NCBI RefSeq assembly: GCF_001984215.1 | Contig: NZ_CP019420.1 | Coordinates: forward strand, 1,240,001-1,304,000 | Direction: 5' to 3' | Source: Mycobacterium sp. MS1601 | GTDB lineage: Bacteria; Actinomycetota; Actinomycetes; Mycobacteriales; Mycobacteriaceae | DNA: 64,000 bases | Shown here: positions 38,894-47,989 of the stretch, in pieces | Layout: each line of letters begins with the position of its first letter | Numbering within the stretch: position 1 is the first letter of the stretch | Notes under the pieces: generated by a model | Databases searched by the model: none | The model's input: the letters and a program-made list of their open reading frames with translations, nothing else | Told to the model about the DNA's origin: nothing | Position numbers and translations under genes: made by a program

Positions 38894-40290
38894 CAAGCCG
38901 CCACGGGGGCGATCTTGCCGACCACGTCGGTGTTCTGCTCCAGTGCGAACCCGACCTGGAGGATTTCCGGTTCTGCGAAGGGCTTTCCGAGTATCTGCAC
39001 CCCGACCGGCAGCCCGGCAGCGGTGAACGCGGCGGGCACCGACAGCGACGGCAACCCGGTGACGTTGGCCGGTGCCGAATACCGGACGTAGGCCGGGGTG
39101 GCGGCCTCCTTGCTGCCGTCGGGCCAGGTGATGAACGGGTCCGACCGCAGCGTGGCGGGAGCCACCAGCGTCGGCGCCAGCAGAACGTCGATCGAGTCGA
39201 ACATGTCCTTCCAGGCCGCTTGGATCAGGGTGCGCAGTCGCAACGCGTTGACGTAATCGGTGGCCAGTTCCGCAGCGCCGGTCTCCAACAGGGTGCGCAC
39301 CTCGTCGGTGAACTTCTCCGGCGAATTGCGCAGGTAATCCTGGTGATAGGCGGCGGCCTCGGGCATCATGATGGCCCACTCGGTCGAGATGATGTGCTCG
39401 GCCAGCGGAATGGTGACCTCCACCAGTTCAGCACCCAGGCCGGCCAGGGTGGCGGCTGCGGACTCGGCAGCCGCGGCGACCTCGGGGTCCAGCTGCTCGT
39501 TGTAGTAGTTGACCGGAATGCCGATCTTCTTGCCCGCAACACCGGCGGCGATCCCACTCACCATGTCCGGCACCGGGGTGTCGACACAGGCCGGGTCACG
39601 GCGGTCGTATCCGGACATCGCCGACATCACCAGGGCCGAGTCGGTCACGTTGCGACTCAACGGACCGACGTGATCCAGCGACCACGACAATGACGCCACG
39701 CCCACACGGGAAGCCCGGCCGTAGGTCGGCTTCAGCCCAACGGTGCCGCACAGCGATGCGGGGATGCGAATGGACCCGCCGGTGTCACTGCCGAGCGCCA
39801 CGTGCACCACACCCGCCCCCACTGCGGCACCTGAACCGCCGCTGGAACCGCCGGGCGTGCGGTCCGGCGCCCACGGGTTTCCGGTGGTGGGAGTGGTTGC
39901 CCCGTAAGCGAACTCGTGGGTGTGAGTCTTACCGATCAGGATCATCCCGGCGTCGTACAGCCTGGCCACCGACGCCGAGTCGGTGTCGGGAACGTAGTTC
40001 GCGCGCTGCTCCGAGCTCGAGGTGGTGAGCACGCCCGCGGTGTTGTAGAGGTCTTTGACCGCCAGCGGGATGCCGTGCAGCGGCCCGCGGTAGTTGCCGG
40101 CGGCGATCTCCTTCTCGGCGAGCCTCGCCTGCTCCAGTGCCAGGTCTGCGGTGACGGTGACAAACGCCGTCAACAGCGGCTCGGTGGCGGCCAGGCGGTC
40201 CAGCGCCGACTGTGTGACCTCGACCGGCGACACCTCCTTGGCTTCGATCTTGGCGGCGACGTCCACGAGCGGGAGTTCGTACAGTTCCAT
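38893..40290 (-). CDS. Amidase signature family enzyme (second in operon)
   Basis: 465 residues. Catalytic Lys in IPLAVKDLYNTAG, and the signature GGSSGGSGAAVGAGVVHVALGSDTGGSIRIPASLCGTVGLKPTYG with the cis-Ser and nucleophile Ser. It hydrolyses a C-N amide bond; the substrate is not deducible. Its neighbours (AtzG-like small protein, another amidase, urease) suggest a ureide or amide intermediate. ATG 40290 follows the AtzG-like gene by 11 bases. Resembles AtzE/GatA-type amidases. Confidence 0.88.
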   Translation of the reverse strand: MELYELPLVDVAAKIEAKEVSPVEVTQSALDRLAATEPLLTAFVTVTADLALEQARLAEKEIAAGNYRGPLHGIPLAVKDLYNTAGVLTTSSSEQRANYVPDTDSASVARLYDAGMILIGKTHTHEFAYGATTPTTGNPWAPDRTPGGSSGGSGAAVGAGVVHVALGSDTGGSIRIPASLCGTVGLKPTYGRASRVGVASLSWSLDHVGPLSRNVTDSALVMSAMSGYDRRDPACVDTPVPDMVSGIAAGVAGKKIGIPVNYYNEQLDPEVAAAAESAAATLAGLGAELVEVTIPLAEHIISTEWAIMMPEAAAYHQDYLRNSPEKFTDEVRTLLETGAAELATDYVNALRLRTLIQAAWKDMFDSIDVLLAPTLVAPATLRSDPFITWPDGSKEAATPAYVRYSAPANVTGLPSLSVPAAFTAAGLPVGVQILGKPFAEPEILQVGFALEQNTDVVGKIAPVAA

Positions 40291-40301
40291 GTGTTTGCCT
40301 T

Positions 40302-40499
40302 TCAGTCCCAGCTGGCCTTGAAGCCGACGGCAGGCACGGTCTCGCCGAGCCCGGGGGTGGACGCCTTGCGGATCAGCGCCAGTGTCGAGGTGTAGGTCTC
40401 GTGGTTCTCGGCCAGCCGCTCCGCTGCAACGGGTAGTTCGGCATAGGCGAACACAGCGGCCACATCGTCGAGCGACGGCGTGAACTCATTGTCGGACAT
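40302..40499 (-). CDS. AtzG-like (DUF4089) small amidase partner
   Basis: 65 residues. LDDVAAVFAYAELPVAAERLAENHETYTSTLALIRK resembles DUF4089/AtzG, a GatC-like subunit that binds and stabilises the amidase AtzE in cyanuric acid breakdown. It sits exactly between two amidase genes. ATG 40499 has AAGGAG five bases upstream; ATG 40502 is adjacent. The upstream amidase stop overlaps this start, so the pair is coupled, as expected for subunits. Assignment is by pattern and context. Confidence 0.72.
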   Translation of the reverse strand: MSDNEFTPSLDDVAAVFAYAELPVAAERLAENHETYTSTLALIRKASTPGLGETVPAVGFKASWD

Positions 40500-41860
40500 C
40501 ATTTCTCCTTGAGATCGGGTACGGCATCTGCAAGTCCTACGAGTGCTTCGAAGGCACGGCCGGCGCCCAGCACGCCCGGGTCCGATCCCGGCCTGCCCAT
40601 CAGTTGCAGGCCGACCGGCAGCCCGTCGGCGCCAAAGCCCGCGGGCACGGTCAGCGCGGGCATACCGGTGACGTTGGCCGGGACGGTCAGGGCATTGACC
40701 GCCCACAGGATCGGTGTGCTCTGCCCACCGAACGGCACGTCGGTGGCTCCGTAGGGCGGCGCGGTCATCGGGATCGTCGCCGACACCAGCAGGTCGATGC
40801 CGGTGTCGAACATCGCCGACATCCCTGCGATCACGGCGGCCCGGCCCCGCAGTCCTTCCAGATAGTCGACGCCGCTGTACGCCGCGCCCACGGCGAGAGC
40901 GTCCTGCACGTCGGCACCGAACTTGTCTCGGCTCATCCCGGTCTGCAGGGCGTGCCAGGCGGCGGCCTCGACCCCGCAGACCACCTTCACCACATCGGAG
41001 CTCAGCTCCACGTCGCCGAATTCGACGGCCCGGATGGTGGCGCCGGCAGATTCCAGCGTCCGCACCGCGGCCTCGAAGACCTCCGCCACGTCGGGATCCA
41101 GCCGATCGCAGAAGTAGGGCTCGGCCACACCGATGGTCAGACCCGCCAGTCCGCGGTCGAATTCGGCGCGGAAGTCGGGTACCGCGGCGGCGCTGCTGTA
41201 GGGATCGGCCGGGTCGTGTCCGGCGATGACCTCCAGCAGGGCCACCGCGTCGTCGACGGTGCGGCCCAGCGGCCCGGCGTGGTCCAGGGTGGAGCTCAGG
41301 GCGCTGACGCCGCGTCGGCTCACCATGCCGTAGGTCGGTTTGTGCCCGACGACACCGCACAGTGCAGCCGGGATACGGATGGATCCACCGGTGTCGGTAC
41401 CCAGCCCGCTGGTGACGACTCCTGCCGCGACGGCAGCTCCGGTTCCGCCGCTGGAACCGCCGGGAATGCGGTCCAGTGACCATGGGTTGCGGGTCGGCGG
41501 GGTGTTGACGCCGTAGGCGTACTCGTGGGTGGTGGTCTTGCCCAGGATGATGGCCCCCGCTGCCCGCAGCCGCCGGACCGCTTCGGAATCTGTGGCTGCC
41601 AGATGCTCGGGGGCTCCCAGCGATCCGTTGCCGGTGCGGTAGCCACCGACGTCGTAGATGTCCTTGACCACCACCGGAAGACCTGCCAGGGATCCGGTGG
41701 CTCCCCGGTCGTTCTGCTGCTGCGCCACGGCCAGCGCCTCGTCGGCGAAGACAGCGGCGAAGGCCTGGATCTTGTCCTCGGTGGCCGCGATCCGGGCCAG
41801 CGCGGCACGCACCGATTCGACCGGGTCGGCGGCGGTGGTGTCCAGCAGTGTGTCGGTCAT
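40499..41860 (-). CDS. Amidase signature family enzyme (first in operon, AtzE-like)
   Basis: 453 residues. Catalytic Lys in LPVVVKDIYDVGG, then GGSSGGTGAAVAAGVVTSGLGTDTGGSIRIPAALCGVVGHKPTYG with Ser-cisSer-Lys triad elements. Coupled to the AtzG-like gene, so an AtzE-AtzG-type heteromer is plausible. AtzE hydrolyses 1-carboxybiuret; other enzymes of that route (AtzD) are not present here, so the real substrate may differ. ATG 41860 lies 12 bases after the transporter genes. Confidence 0.88.
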   Translation of the reverse strand: MTDTLLDTTAADPVESVRAALARIAATEDKIQAFAAVFADEALAVAQQQNDRGATGSLAGLPVVVKDIYDVGGYRTGNGSLGAPEHLAATDSEAVRRLRAAGAIILGKTTTHEYAYGVNTPPTRNPWSLDRIPGGSSGGTGAAVAAGVVTSGLGTDTGGSIRIPAALCGVVGHKPTYGMVSRRGVSALSSTLDHAGPLGRTVDDAVALLEVIAGHDPADPYSSAAAVPDFRAEFDRGLAGLTIGVAEPYFCDRLDPDVAEVFEAAVRTLESAGATIRAVEFGDVELSSDVVKVVCGVEAAAWHALQTGMSRDKFGADVQDALAVGAAYSGVDYLEGLRGRAAVIAGMSAMFDTGIDLLVSATIPMTAPPYGATDVPFGGQSTPILWAVNALTVPANVTGMPALTVPAGFGADGLPVGLQLMGRPGSDPGVLGAGRAFEALVGLADAVPDLKEK

Positions 41861-41872
41861 GATCGCTCCTTA

Positions 41873-42679
41873 TCAGTTCGCCACTGCCAGAACGGGTTCC
41901 AGCACGGCGTCGACGAGTTTGCGGGTGATGTCGGTACCCGGAGTGGTCAGCAGCTGATCCACCGGACCCGACTCCACCAGCTTGCCGTGGTCGAGCACTC
42001 CTGCGTGTTCACACATGTGCTCGACGAGCGCCAAGTTGTGTGTGATCAGCAGCATGGTCAACTTCCGTTCACGCTGAAGGTCTTTGAGCAGGTTCAGGAT
42101 CTGCGCCTGCACCGACACATCCAGCGCGGCCGTCGGCTCGTCCAGCACCACGAAGTCCGGGTCGGTGATCAGTGCCCTGGCGATGCCCAAGCGCTGACGC
42201 TGGCCGCCGGAGAACTCGTGGATGTAGCGGTCGTAGTGTGACGGCAGCATCCCCACCCGGTCCAGCAGCTCCAGTGTCCTGGTCCGTGCTTCGGCGGCCG
42301 AGCAGGTGCGGAACAGCCTGAGCGGGTATGCGATCTGCGCGCCCACGCTGCGACGCGGGTTGAATGCCGAACCGGAATCCTGGAACACCATCTGGATCCG
42401 TTTGCGGTAGCGGCGCATGGCGAGATCGGACAATCCGACGAGTTCGTTCCCGTCGAACGTCACCGAACCCGAGGTGGCCTTCTCCAGCCCCATCACCATG
42501 CGTCCGGTGGTGGTCTTGCCGGAACCGGATTCGCCGATCAGGCCGAAGGTCTCACCGTGGGTGATGGTGAAGCTCATCGAGTCGACGGCCACGAACTCGG
42601 AGCGCTTGCCGTCCTCACCGCGCACCGAGAAGACCTTCGTGAGGTCCTTGACCCGCACCAGACGATTGTCAAGCGACAT
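41873..42679 (-). CDS. Oligopeptide/nickel-type ABC transporter ATP-binding protein (OppF-like)
   Basis: 268 residues. Walker A GLIGESGSGKTTTGRMV, Q-loop QMVFQDSGSAFNP, signature FSGGQRQRLGIARAL, Walker B FVVLDEPTAALDVS and H-loop LITHN. One of two ATPases of a PepT-type importer. It lacks the long C-terminal extension common in OppF. Its start overlaps the other ATPase gene by 11 bases. Substrate unknown; see the binding protein. Confidence 0.9.
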   Translation of the reverse strand: MSLDNRLVRVKDLTKVFSVRGEDGKRSEFVAVDSMSFTITHGETFGLIGESGSGKTTTGRMVMGLEKATSGSVTFDGNELVGLSDLAMRRYRKRIQMVFQDSGSAFNPRRSVGAQIAYPLRLFRTCSAAEARTRTLELLDRVGMLPSHYDRYIHEFSGGQRQRLGIARALITDPDFVVLDEPTAALDVSVQAQILNLLKDLQRERKLTMLLITHNLALVEHMCEHAGVLDHGKLVESGPVDQLLTTPGTDITRKLVDAVLEPVLAVAN

Positions 42680-43538
42680 GTTGTGTCTCCCCTCGGAACT
42701 CGAAAAGCCGGCGCTCTGCGCGCGGGATCTTGCGGGCGGAGGCGTCGAGGTGCAGCCGGGGCACCGCCCGCATCAGGCCCTGCGTGTAGGGATGCTCCGG
42801 TTTGGTGAGCACCTGATCCACGGTGCCCGTCTCCAGGACGTCACCGCGACGCATCACCGTGACGTCGGTGCAGACATGGGCGACGACGCCGAAGTCGTGG
42901 GTGACCAACAGGATCGAGGTACCCAACTCACGGTTGATGTCCAGGAGAAGATTCAGGATCTGCTTCTGCACGGTCGCGTCCAGCGCGGTGGTCGGTTCGT
43001 CGGCCAACAGCAGTTCCGGCCGGCAGGACAGGGCGATTGCGATCACCACCCGCTGGCGCTGGCCACCGGAGAGTTCATGCGGGTAGGCCTTCATCCGCCG
43101 CTTCGGCTCCGGAACGGCCACCAGTTCCAGCACTTCGAGCGCTTTGGCTCTGGCGGTGGACTTGTCCACACCCTGGTGCAGCCGGATCACTTCCATCAGC
43201 TGGGCGCCGACGGTGAAGGACGGGTCCAGCGCCGACAGCGCGTTCTGCGAAACCAGGCCGATGTGCGGGCCGCGGATGGCCCGCATCTGTTTGTCGGTCT
43301 TGTCCAGCAGGTTCTCCCCGCGGAACAGGATCTCACCGCTGGTGATCTTGGCCCGCGAGGTTCCCAGCAACCGCAGCACGGCCAGCGACGTCACCGACTT
43401 GCCCGATCCGGATTCGCCGACCAGCCCGAGGATGCCGCCCTCGCGCACCGAGATGTTCACGTTCTTGACCGCGTGCACCACACCGCCGTCGGTGTGAAAG
43501 TCGACGGAGAGGTTTTTCACGTCCAGGATGTTCTTCAT
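42669..43538 (-). CDS. Oligopeptide/nickel-type ABC transporter ATP-binding protein (OppD-like)
   Basis: 289 residues. Walker A GLVGESGSGKSVTSLAV, Q-loop GLVSQNALSALDPSFTVGAQL, signature LSGGQRQRVVIAIAL, Walker B LLLADEPTTALDAT and H-loop LVTHDFGVV. The second ATPase of the importer. ATG 43538 overlaps the permease stop (TGATG). Typical of the DppD/OppD subfamily by the ALDPSFTVGAQ stretch. Confidence 0.9.
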   Translation of the reverse strand: MKNILDVKNLSVDFHTDGGVVHAVKNVNISVREGGILGLVGESGSGKSVTSLAVLRLLGTSRAKITSGEILFRGENLLDKTDKQMRAIRGPHIGLVSQNALSALDPSFTVGAQLMEVIRLHQGVDKSTARAKALEVLELVAVPEPKRRMKAYPHELSGGQRQRVVIAIALSCRPELLLADEPTTALDATVQKQILNLLLDINRELGTSILLVTHDFGVVAHVCTDVTVMRRGDVLETGTVDQVLTKPEHPYTQGLMRAVPRLHLDASARKIPRAERRLFEFRGETQHVA

Positions 43539-44464
43539 CAGCTGGTCTGCTTCCTGGGGTCCAGCGCGTCGCGCACCCCGTCGCCGATCAGGTTGAACGC
43601 CAACGACACCACCAGGATCAGCAGCCCGGGGATGGTCGCGACGTGGTAGATGCCTTCCAAGAGCACGTTCTTGCCGTCGGCGGTCATGATGCCCCAGTCA
43701 GGAGTGGGCGGGATGACGCCGACGCCCAGGAAGCTCAGACCCGAGGCCACCACGATCATCAAGCCACACAACGTGGTTGCGTAGACCAGCAGCTGCACCA
43801 CCACATTGGGCATCAGTTCGCGGAACATCAACAGCAGCGGGTTGGCCCCATAGGCGCGGGCCGCCTCCACGTAGTCCTTGGACGACTCCTGCACCGTCGC
43901 GGTGTAGGCGACGCGGGCCATGTACGGGACCAGCGTGATCCCGATCGCGAGCATCACGTTGCCCAGGCCCGCCCCGAGCACGGCGGACAGCGCGATGGCC
44001 AGCAGCACCAGGGGAAAGGCGAACAGCACGTCGAGGACCCGCATCAGCACCTCACCGGCGCGGCTGCGTTGGTAGCCGGCGAACAGCCCGATCATCAAGG
44101 CCAGTGGGAAGACCACCAGCACCGGGACCACCGCGACCGTCAGCGAGTTCCGGCCGCCGTAGAGCAGTCTGGTCCAGATGTCGCGGCCCTGGCCGTCGAG
44201 ACCCAGCAGGTGTCCATCGGTTCCGATGCCGGCCAGCCGGTTCACCGGGTCGCCGGCCACCGGGCTGTAGGGCGTCAGCAGTGGGGCGAAGATCGCCGCC
44301 AATGCCACCACCACCAAGACGATCAGCGAGACCACCGCCCACTTGTCGCGGCTGAAGGCCCGAATCGCCAAACGCCACTGCGGTTGTGGAGCATCAGGTG
44401 TTGTCGCCGGTGGGACACCTCCGATAGCGGGGTCGGCTCCGACGTCCTGAGTGACTGCGCTCAT
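43538..44464 (-). CDS. ABC transporter permease (OppC/DppC-like)
   Basis: 308 residues, six helices. An N-terminal cytoplasmic tail precedes the first helix (VVSLIVLVVVALAAIFAPLLTPY); GTDGHLLGLDGQGRDIWTRLLYGGRNSL and the EAARAYGANPLLLMFRELMPN coupling loop (EAA motif) are characteristic of DppC/OppC. Forms the membrane channel with the OppB-like protein. Confidence 0.9.
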   Translation of the reverse strand: MSAVTQDVGADPAIGGVPPATTPDAPQPQWRLAIRAFSRDKWAVVSLIVLVVVALAAIFAPLLTPYSPVAGDPVNRLAGIGTDGHLLGLDGQGRDIWTRLLYGGRNSLTVAVVPVLVVFPLALMIGLFAGYQRSRAGEVLMRVLDVLFAFPLVLLAIALSAVLGAGLGNVMLAIGITLVPYMARVAYTATVQESSKDYVEAARAYGANPLLLMFRELMPNVVVQLLVYATTLCGLMIVVASGLSFLGVGVIPPTPDWGIMTADGKNVLLEGIYHVATIPGLLILVVSLAFNLIGDGVRDALDPRKQTS

Positions 44465-45414
44465 GCTGACCTCCTGGTCCGCGGATCGAGCAGGCCGACG
44501 GCCGTGTCGGCGACGAGGTTGATGATCACGAAGGCCAGTGCGATGAACAGCACCCCGGCCTGCACCACCGGGATGTCACGCTGGGTGATCGAGGTGTAGA
44601 GCTGCTGGCCGAGCCCCGGCCAGCCGAACACCACTTCCACGAACACCACACCACCGAGCAGATACCCGACCTGCAGACCGATGATGTTGACGATCGGCGG
44701 CAGCGCATTGCGCAGTCCGTGGCGCCACAACACCGAGGTGGTGGACAGTCCCGAGGCGCGCAGGGTGCGGATGTAGTCCTGCGACAGGATGTCGACCATG
44801 ACGCTGCGGGTCATGCGCGCGATCACGGCCAACGGCACCAGTGCCGCGGCGATGGCAGGAAGGATGAGGTGCGCCAAGAGATCCGGCAGCCCGCCGGGGA
44901 ATCGCGGGTTGTACATACCGGAGGTCGGCAACCAGCCCAGAGTGACGGCGAAGCCGCCGATCAGCAGCAGGCCGAACCAGTACACCGGCACACTGGCACC
45001 GGCCAGTGAGATCACCATGGAGGCGCGATCGAAGATGCTGTACTGCTTGTGCGCGGCGATCACCCCCAGCGGTACGGCGATCACGATGCACAGCACCAGA
45101 GCAGCGCCGGTGAGGATCAAGGTGTTGGCGAACCGGGGCACCATGATGTCGGTGACTGGCGCGTTGACAGTCAGCGACCTGCCCAGATCACCCTGGAGCA
45201 GCCCGCCCAGGTAGTCGAAGAACTGCACAGGCAGTGCACGGTCCAGCCCCAGTTCGGTGCGCAGGGCCGCCACCGCATCCGCGGTGGCTCCGGAGCCCAG
45301 GATGGTGACGGCGGGGTCACCCGGCACCATCTGCAGCAGCAAGAAGACCACGAGGCTGACGCCGAACAACACCAGAAGTGTTGACAACAGCCGGGATCCG
45401 ATCATGCGGGTCAT
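44461..45414 (-). CDS. ABC transporter permease (OppB/DppB-like)
   Basis: 317 residues, six helices. MIGSRLLSTLLVLFGVSLVVFLLLQMVPGDPA is the classic DppB/OppB N-terminus and YIRTLRASGLSTTSVLWRHGLRNA the EAA-type coupling loop. ATG 45414 overlaps the binding-protein stop by four bases and its own stop overlaps the next permease, so the whole importer is translationally coupled. Confidence 0.91.
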   Translation of the reverse strand: MTRMIGSRLLSTLLVLFGVSLVVFLLLQMVPGDPAVTILGSGATADAVAALRTELGLDRALPVQFFDYLGGLLQGDLGRSLTVNAPVTDIMVPRFANTLILTGAALVLCIVIAVPLGVIAAHKQYSIFDRASMVISLAGASVPVYWFGLLLIGGFAVTLGWLPTSGMYNPRFPGGLPDLLAHLILPAIAAALVPLAVIARMTRSVMVDILSQDYIRTLRASGLSTTSVLWRHGLRNALPPIVNIIGLQVGYLLGGVVFVEVVFGWPGLGQQLYTSITQRDIPVVQAGVLFIALAFVIINLVADTAVGLLDPRTRRSA

Positions 45415-47000
45415 TGTTCGAGCCTCACTTCCGTCAGGTCGTACCACTCCTCGCTGGCCGAGACGAACCCGGTGACATAAGGGGCGAGCATGTACGGAGC
45501 CTTGTCGTTGACGATGGGCACCAGCGCGGCGTCGTCGCTGACGATGTTGTTGGCCAGCTTCCAGAACTGCTCGGCCTCGGCCGGATCCAGCGCGGTGATC
45601 GCGTTGTCCATCGCCTCGTCCAGTGCCGGGTTGTCGTAGTACCCGACGTTGGGGCCGTTGGGGGCCTGCAGCTCCGAGGACGTGACGATGTAGAGCCAGT
45701 ACGGGCTGGTCATACCCCACGACATCTGGGCCATGCCGACCCCCTCTTGCATCCCCCGCGCCCACACTCCCAGATATGAGATCCATTCCTGGGTCTGGAT
45801 ATTGACGTCGATACCGATCTCGGCGAGGTTCTGCTGGATGAACTCGGCCATCTGCGCGGGCATGATCTGACCCGAGCCGTCCGTCGACGTGATCAGAGTG
45901 GTTTGGAAGCCGTTCTCCAGTCCCACCGACGCCAGCAGTTCCCTGGCCTTGTCGAGGTCGCGCTCGTAGACGTCGCGGCGCTCGACGTACCCGCCGGCGG
46001 ACATCGCCTGCACCCCGTAGGCGGGGTTGACGGAGCCGCGGAGGAGATCGCGCGCCATGCCCTCCCGGTCGACAGCCAGGTTGATCGCCCTGCGGACCTC
46101 GGGAATGGAGGTGTACTGGTCCTTCATGTTGAACGACAGGTACCAGGTGTGCGGCGGAATACCCTCCGACAGTTGATATCCCTCGCTGACCAGGTTGTCG
46201 ATGCTGTCGGGGTTGGGCACTGCGATCATGTCGACGTCGCCGGAGCGCAGCGCCGCGGTGCGCGCCGACGGATCCGGTAGCGGCCGGAACACCACGCCGT
46301 CGATGTTGGGCACCTTGCCCCAGTAGTCGTCGTTGCGGGCGAGATCGATCCGCTCACCACGGATACGCTCGACGAACTTGAACGGTCCGGTGCCCACCGG
46401 ATGGTCGGCGATGTCATCTCCGTAGCGCTCCAGCGCAGCCGGGCTCATGATAGCCGTCGAACCGTTGCCGCCCTGGGTCAGCATTCGCAGGAACTCCGAA
46501 AATGGCTGGGTCAGACGAATTTTCAAGGTGTATTCGTCGGCGGATTCCACCGAGTCGACGAACTTCCACACGAAGCTGGTCTGACCGGCCGCCCTGGCCG
46601 AGTACTGCGGCGCCTCCTCATCCCACATCCGCCGGATGTTGTACTCGACAGCCTCGGCGTTCAGCGGCGTTCCGTCGTGAAACCGCACCCCCTGGCGGAT
46701 GTGGAAGGTGTAGTCCAGCCCGTCGTCGGACACCTCCCAGGACTCGGCCAGCGCGGGCTTGAGCGGCGGAATGGTCGCCTCACTGGACGGGATGGTGAGG
46801 TCCTGGTCCACCAGCGGCTCGAAGATCTGCCGGTTGATCCGCCACGACACCCAACCGCCCGCCACCTGCGGATCAAGGATGTCAGCCTCGGATTCGATGG
46901 CGATCACCATGATGTTCCCGGTCTCCACCGGCCCCCGTGAACAGCCGGTGAGCGCGAGCATCACGATCACCACCACTGCGAGTAGTCGTTTCGCTGTCAT
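45411..47000 (-). CDS. ABC transporter substrate-binding lipoprotein (SBP family 5)
   Basis: 529 residues. Signal peptide with lipobox LTGC, then the family 5 (DppA/OppA) fold: AESWEVSDDGLDYTFHIRQGVRFHDGTPLNAE, HPVGTGPFKFVE and RRAINLAVDREGMARDLLRG. These proteins bind peptides, nickel chelates or other amide-bearing compounds. ATG 47000 follows GGAGG and starts the signal peptide. It is the first gene of the importer-amidase-urease operon, and candidate regulatory sites lie just upstream. Confidence 0.91.
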   Translation of the reverse strand: MTAKRLLAVVVIVMLALTGCSRGPVETGNIMVIAIESEADILDPQVAGGWVSWRINRQIFEPLVDQDLTIPSSEATIPPLKPALAESWEVSDDGLDYTFHIRQGVRFHDGTPLNAEAVEYNIRRMWDEEAPQYSARAAGQTSFVWKFVDSVESADEYTLKIRLTQPFSEFLRMLTQGGNGSTAIMSPAALERYGDDIADHPVGTGPFKFVERIRGERIDLARNDDYWGKVPNIDGVVFRPLPDPSARTAALRSGDVDMIAVPNPDSIDNLVSEGYQLSEGIPPHTWYLSFNMKDQYTSIPEVRRAINLAVDREGMARDLLRGSVNPAYGVQAMSAGGYVERRDVYERDLDKARELLASVGLENGFQTTLITSTDGSGQIMPAQMAEFIQQNLAEIGIDVNIQTQEWISYLGVWARGMQEGVGMAQMSWGMTSPYWLYIVTSSELQAPNGPNVGYYDNPALDEAMDNAITALDPAEAEQFWKLANNIVSDDAALVPIVNDKAPYMLAPYVTGFVSASEEWYDLTEVRLEQ

Positions 47001-47033
47001 TCGTGCAACCTCCGGGTCGCCTCGGCTGTCATC

Positions 47034-47060
47034 GTCGTCGACGTTAACCATGTCGACGAC
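47034..47060. promoter_or_regulatory. Inverted repeat upstream of the importer operon
   Basis: GTCGTCGAC (47034-47042) and GTCGACGAC (47052-47060) form perfect 9-bp arms around a 9-bp spacer, 34 bases before the binding-protein start. This is a plausible operator for the MocR or LuxR regulator of the locus. Confidence 0.5.
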
Positions 47061-47066
47061 TCAGCG

Positions 47067-47076
47067 ATATCCGTCA
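47067..47076 (-). promoter_or_regulatory. TGACGGATAT motif shared with the formamidase promoter
   Basis: Read on the minus strand this is TGACGGATAT, 67-76 bases before the binding-protein start. The same ten bases occur in the formamidase promoter at 51598-51607, and TGACGGAT occurs there at the same distance (65-72 bases) and orientation. A partly degenerate direct copy (GTCGGAT) precedes it at 47077-47083. Confidence 0.5.
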
Positions 47077-47123
47077 TCCGACGTATTCGCCTGCACCGGA
47101 ACATCTCCCGTGAACACACGAGT

Positions 47124-47154
47124 CACCCGGGTGACGTCTGACGTCACCCGGGTG
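47124..47154. other. Strong hairpin or paired dyads after luxR
   Basis: CACCCGGGTGACG (47124-47136) and CGTCACCCGGGTG (47142-47154) are perfect complements around a 5-base loop, starting 12 bases beyond the luxR stop. Each arm also contains the palindrome CACCCGGGTG, two copies 20 bp apart. It could be a terminator without a T-run or a double operator upstream of the importer operon. Confidence 0.55.
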
Positions 47155-47166
47155 CTCCCCCGACGG

Positions 47167-47922
47167 TCAGTAGGCGCTCAAGCCCCGTTGCGGTGGTACC
47201 TGCACCACCGGGCTCTTGGGTTCGACGAGTTCGAGTTCGGTGGCATGCACGGCGGCCGCCACCCGATTGGCCACGCCGAGTTTGCGCAGTACCCGTTCGA
47301 CGTGGGTGCTGACGGTCCGGGGCGACAGGAACAGCCGCTCGCTGATCTCGGTGTTGGACAGTCCGCCGCGCAGCAGAGCCAGGATCTCCTGTTCGCGCGG
47401 TGTCAGCCGGGCCTTGGCCCTGGCACGCATCCGCGTGACGTATTTGGTGAACAGCGGCCGTACGGTCTCGACCATGCACCGGCTGCGGGCGCTGAACTCC
47501 GGTCGCTCCATGTTGGCCTGGCACATTCCGACGATCTCGCCGGCACCGTCGTGCAGCACCATCATGAAGCCGTTGGTGAAACCCTCAGGGCGCAGGACTT
47601 TCGAGCCGCTGTACGACTCGGGGAACTCCGGTACGTCCACCCAGTCGGTGATCCTGGTGTAATCGGAGAACTGCTTGGTGAACTCCGGCAACGACTGGAT
47701 GTCCGAGCTCAGGTACTCGGCCACGCCGTCGGAGTAGCCGACCTGTTTGACCAGGTTGAAACCCTTGGTCTTCGGCGCCTTGTAGGCGAGAAGAAAGCTG
47801 TCACACCCGGTCTCGACGCGCAGGAAGTCGATGGTGCCGCGCAGTCGCACCTCACTGTCGGTCGACACCATGGCGGTGGCCAGCGATGCGAAGTCAGGTG
47901 TCTCGTTCCTGGCACGAGTCAT
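47167..47922 (-). CDS. LuxR-family transcriptional regulator
   Basis: 251 residues. N-terminal GAF-like or autoinducer-binding-like sensing region (residues 15-150) and a C-terminal HTH: ARLTPREQEILALLRGGLSNTEISERLFLSPRTVSTHVERVLRKLGVANR. ATG 47922 is chosen; GTG 47943 and a TTG are possible upstream. It lies between the formamidase genes and the importer operon on the same strand and is a likely regulator of the locus. Confidence 0.85.
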   Translation of the reverse strand: MTRARNETPDFASLATAMVSTDSEVRLRGTIDFLRVETGCDSFLLAYKAPKTKGFNLVKQVGYSDGVAEYLSSDIQSLPEFTKQFSDYTRITDWVDVPEFPESYSGSKVLRPEGFTNGFMMVLHDGAGEIVGMCQANMERPEFSARSRCMVETVRPLFTKYVTRMRARAKARLTPREQEILALLRGGLSNTEISERLFLSPRTVSTHVERVLRKLGVANRVAAAVHATELELVEPKSPVVQVPPQRGLSAY

Positions 47923-47989
47923 GTCTGCAAGTGGACAACGCACGGGCGTCAACGAGGTTCGGTGCCTGTTTCCTTGCGGTTAAGGCCCG

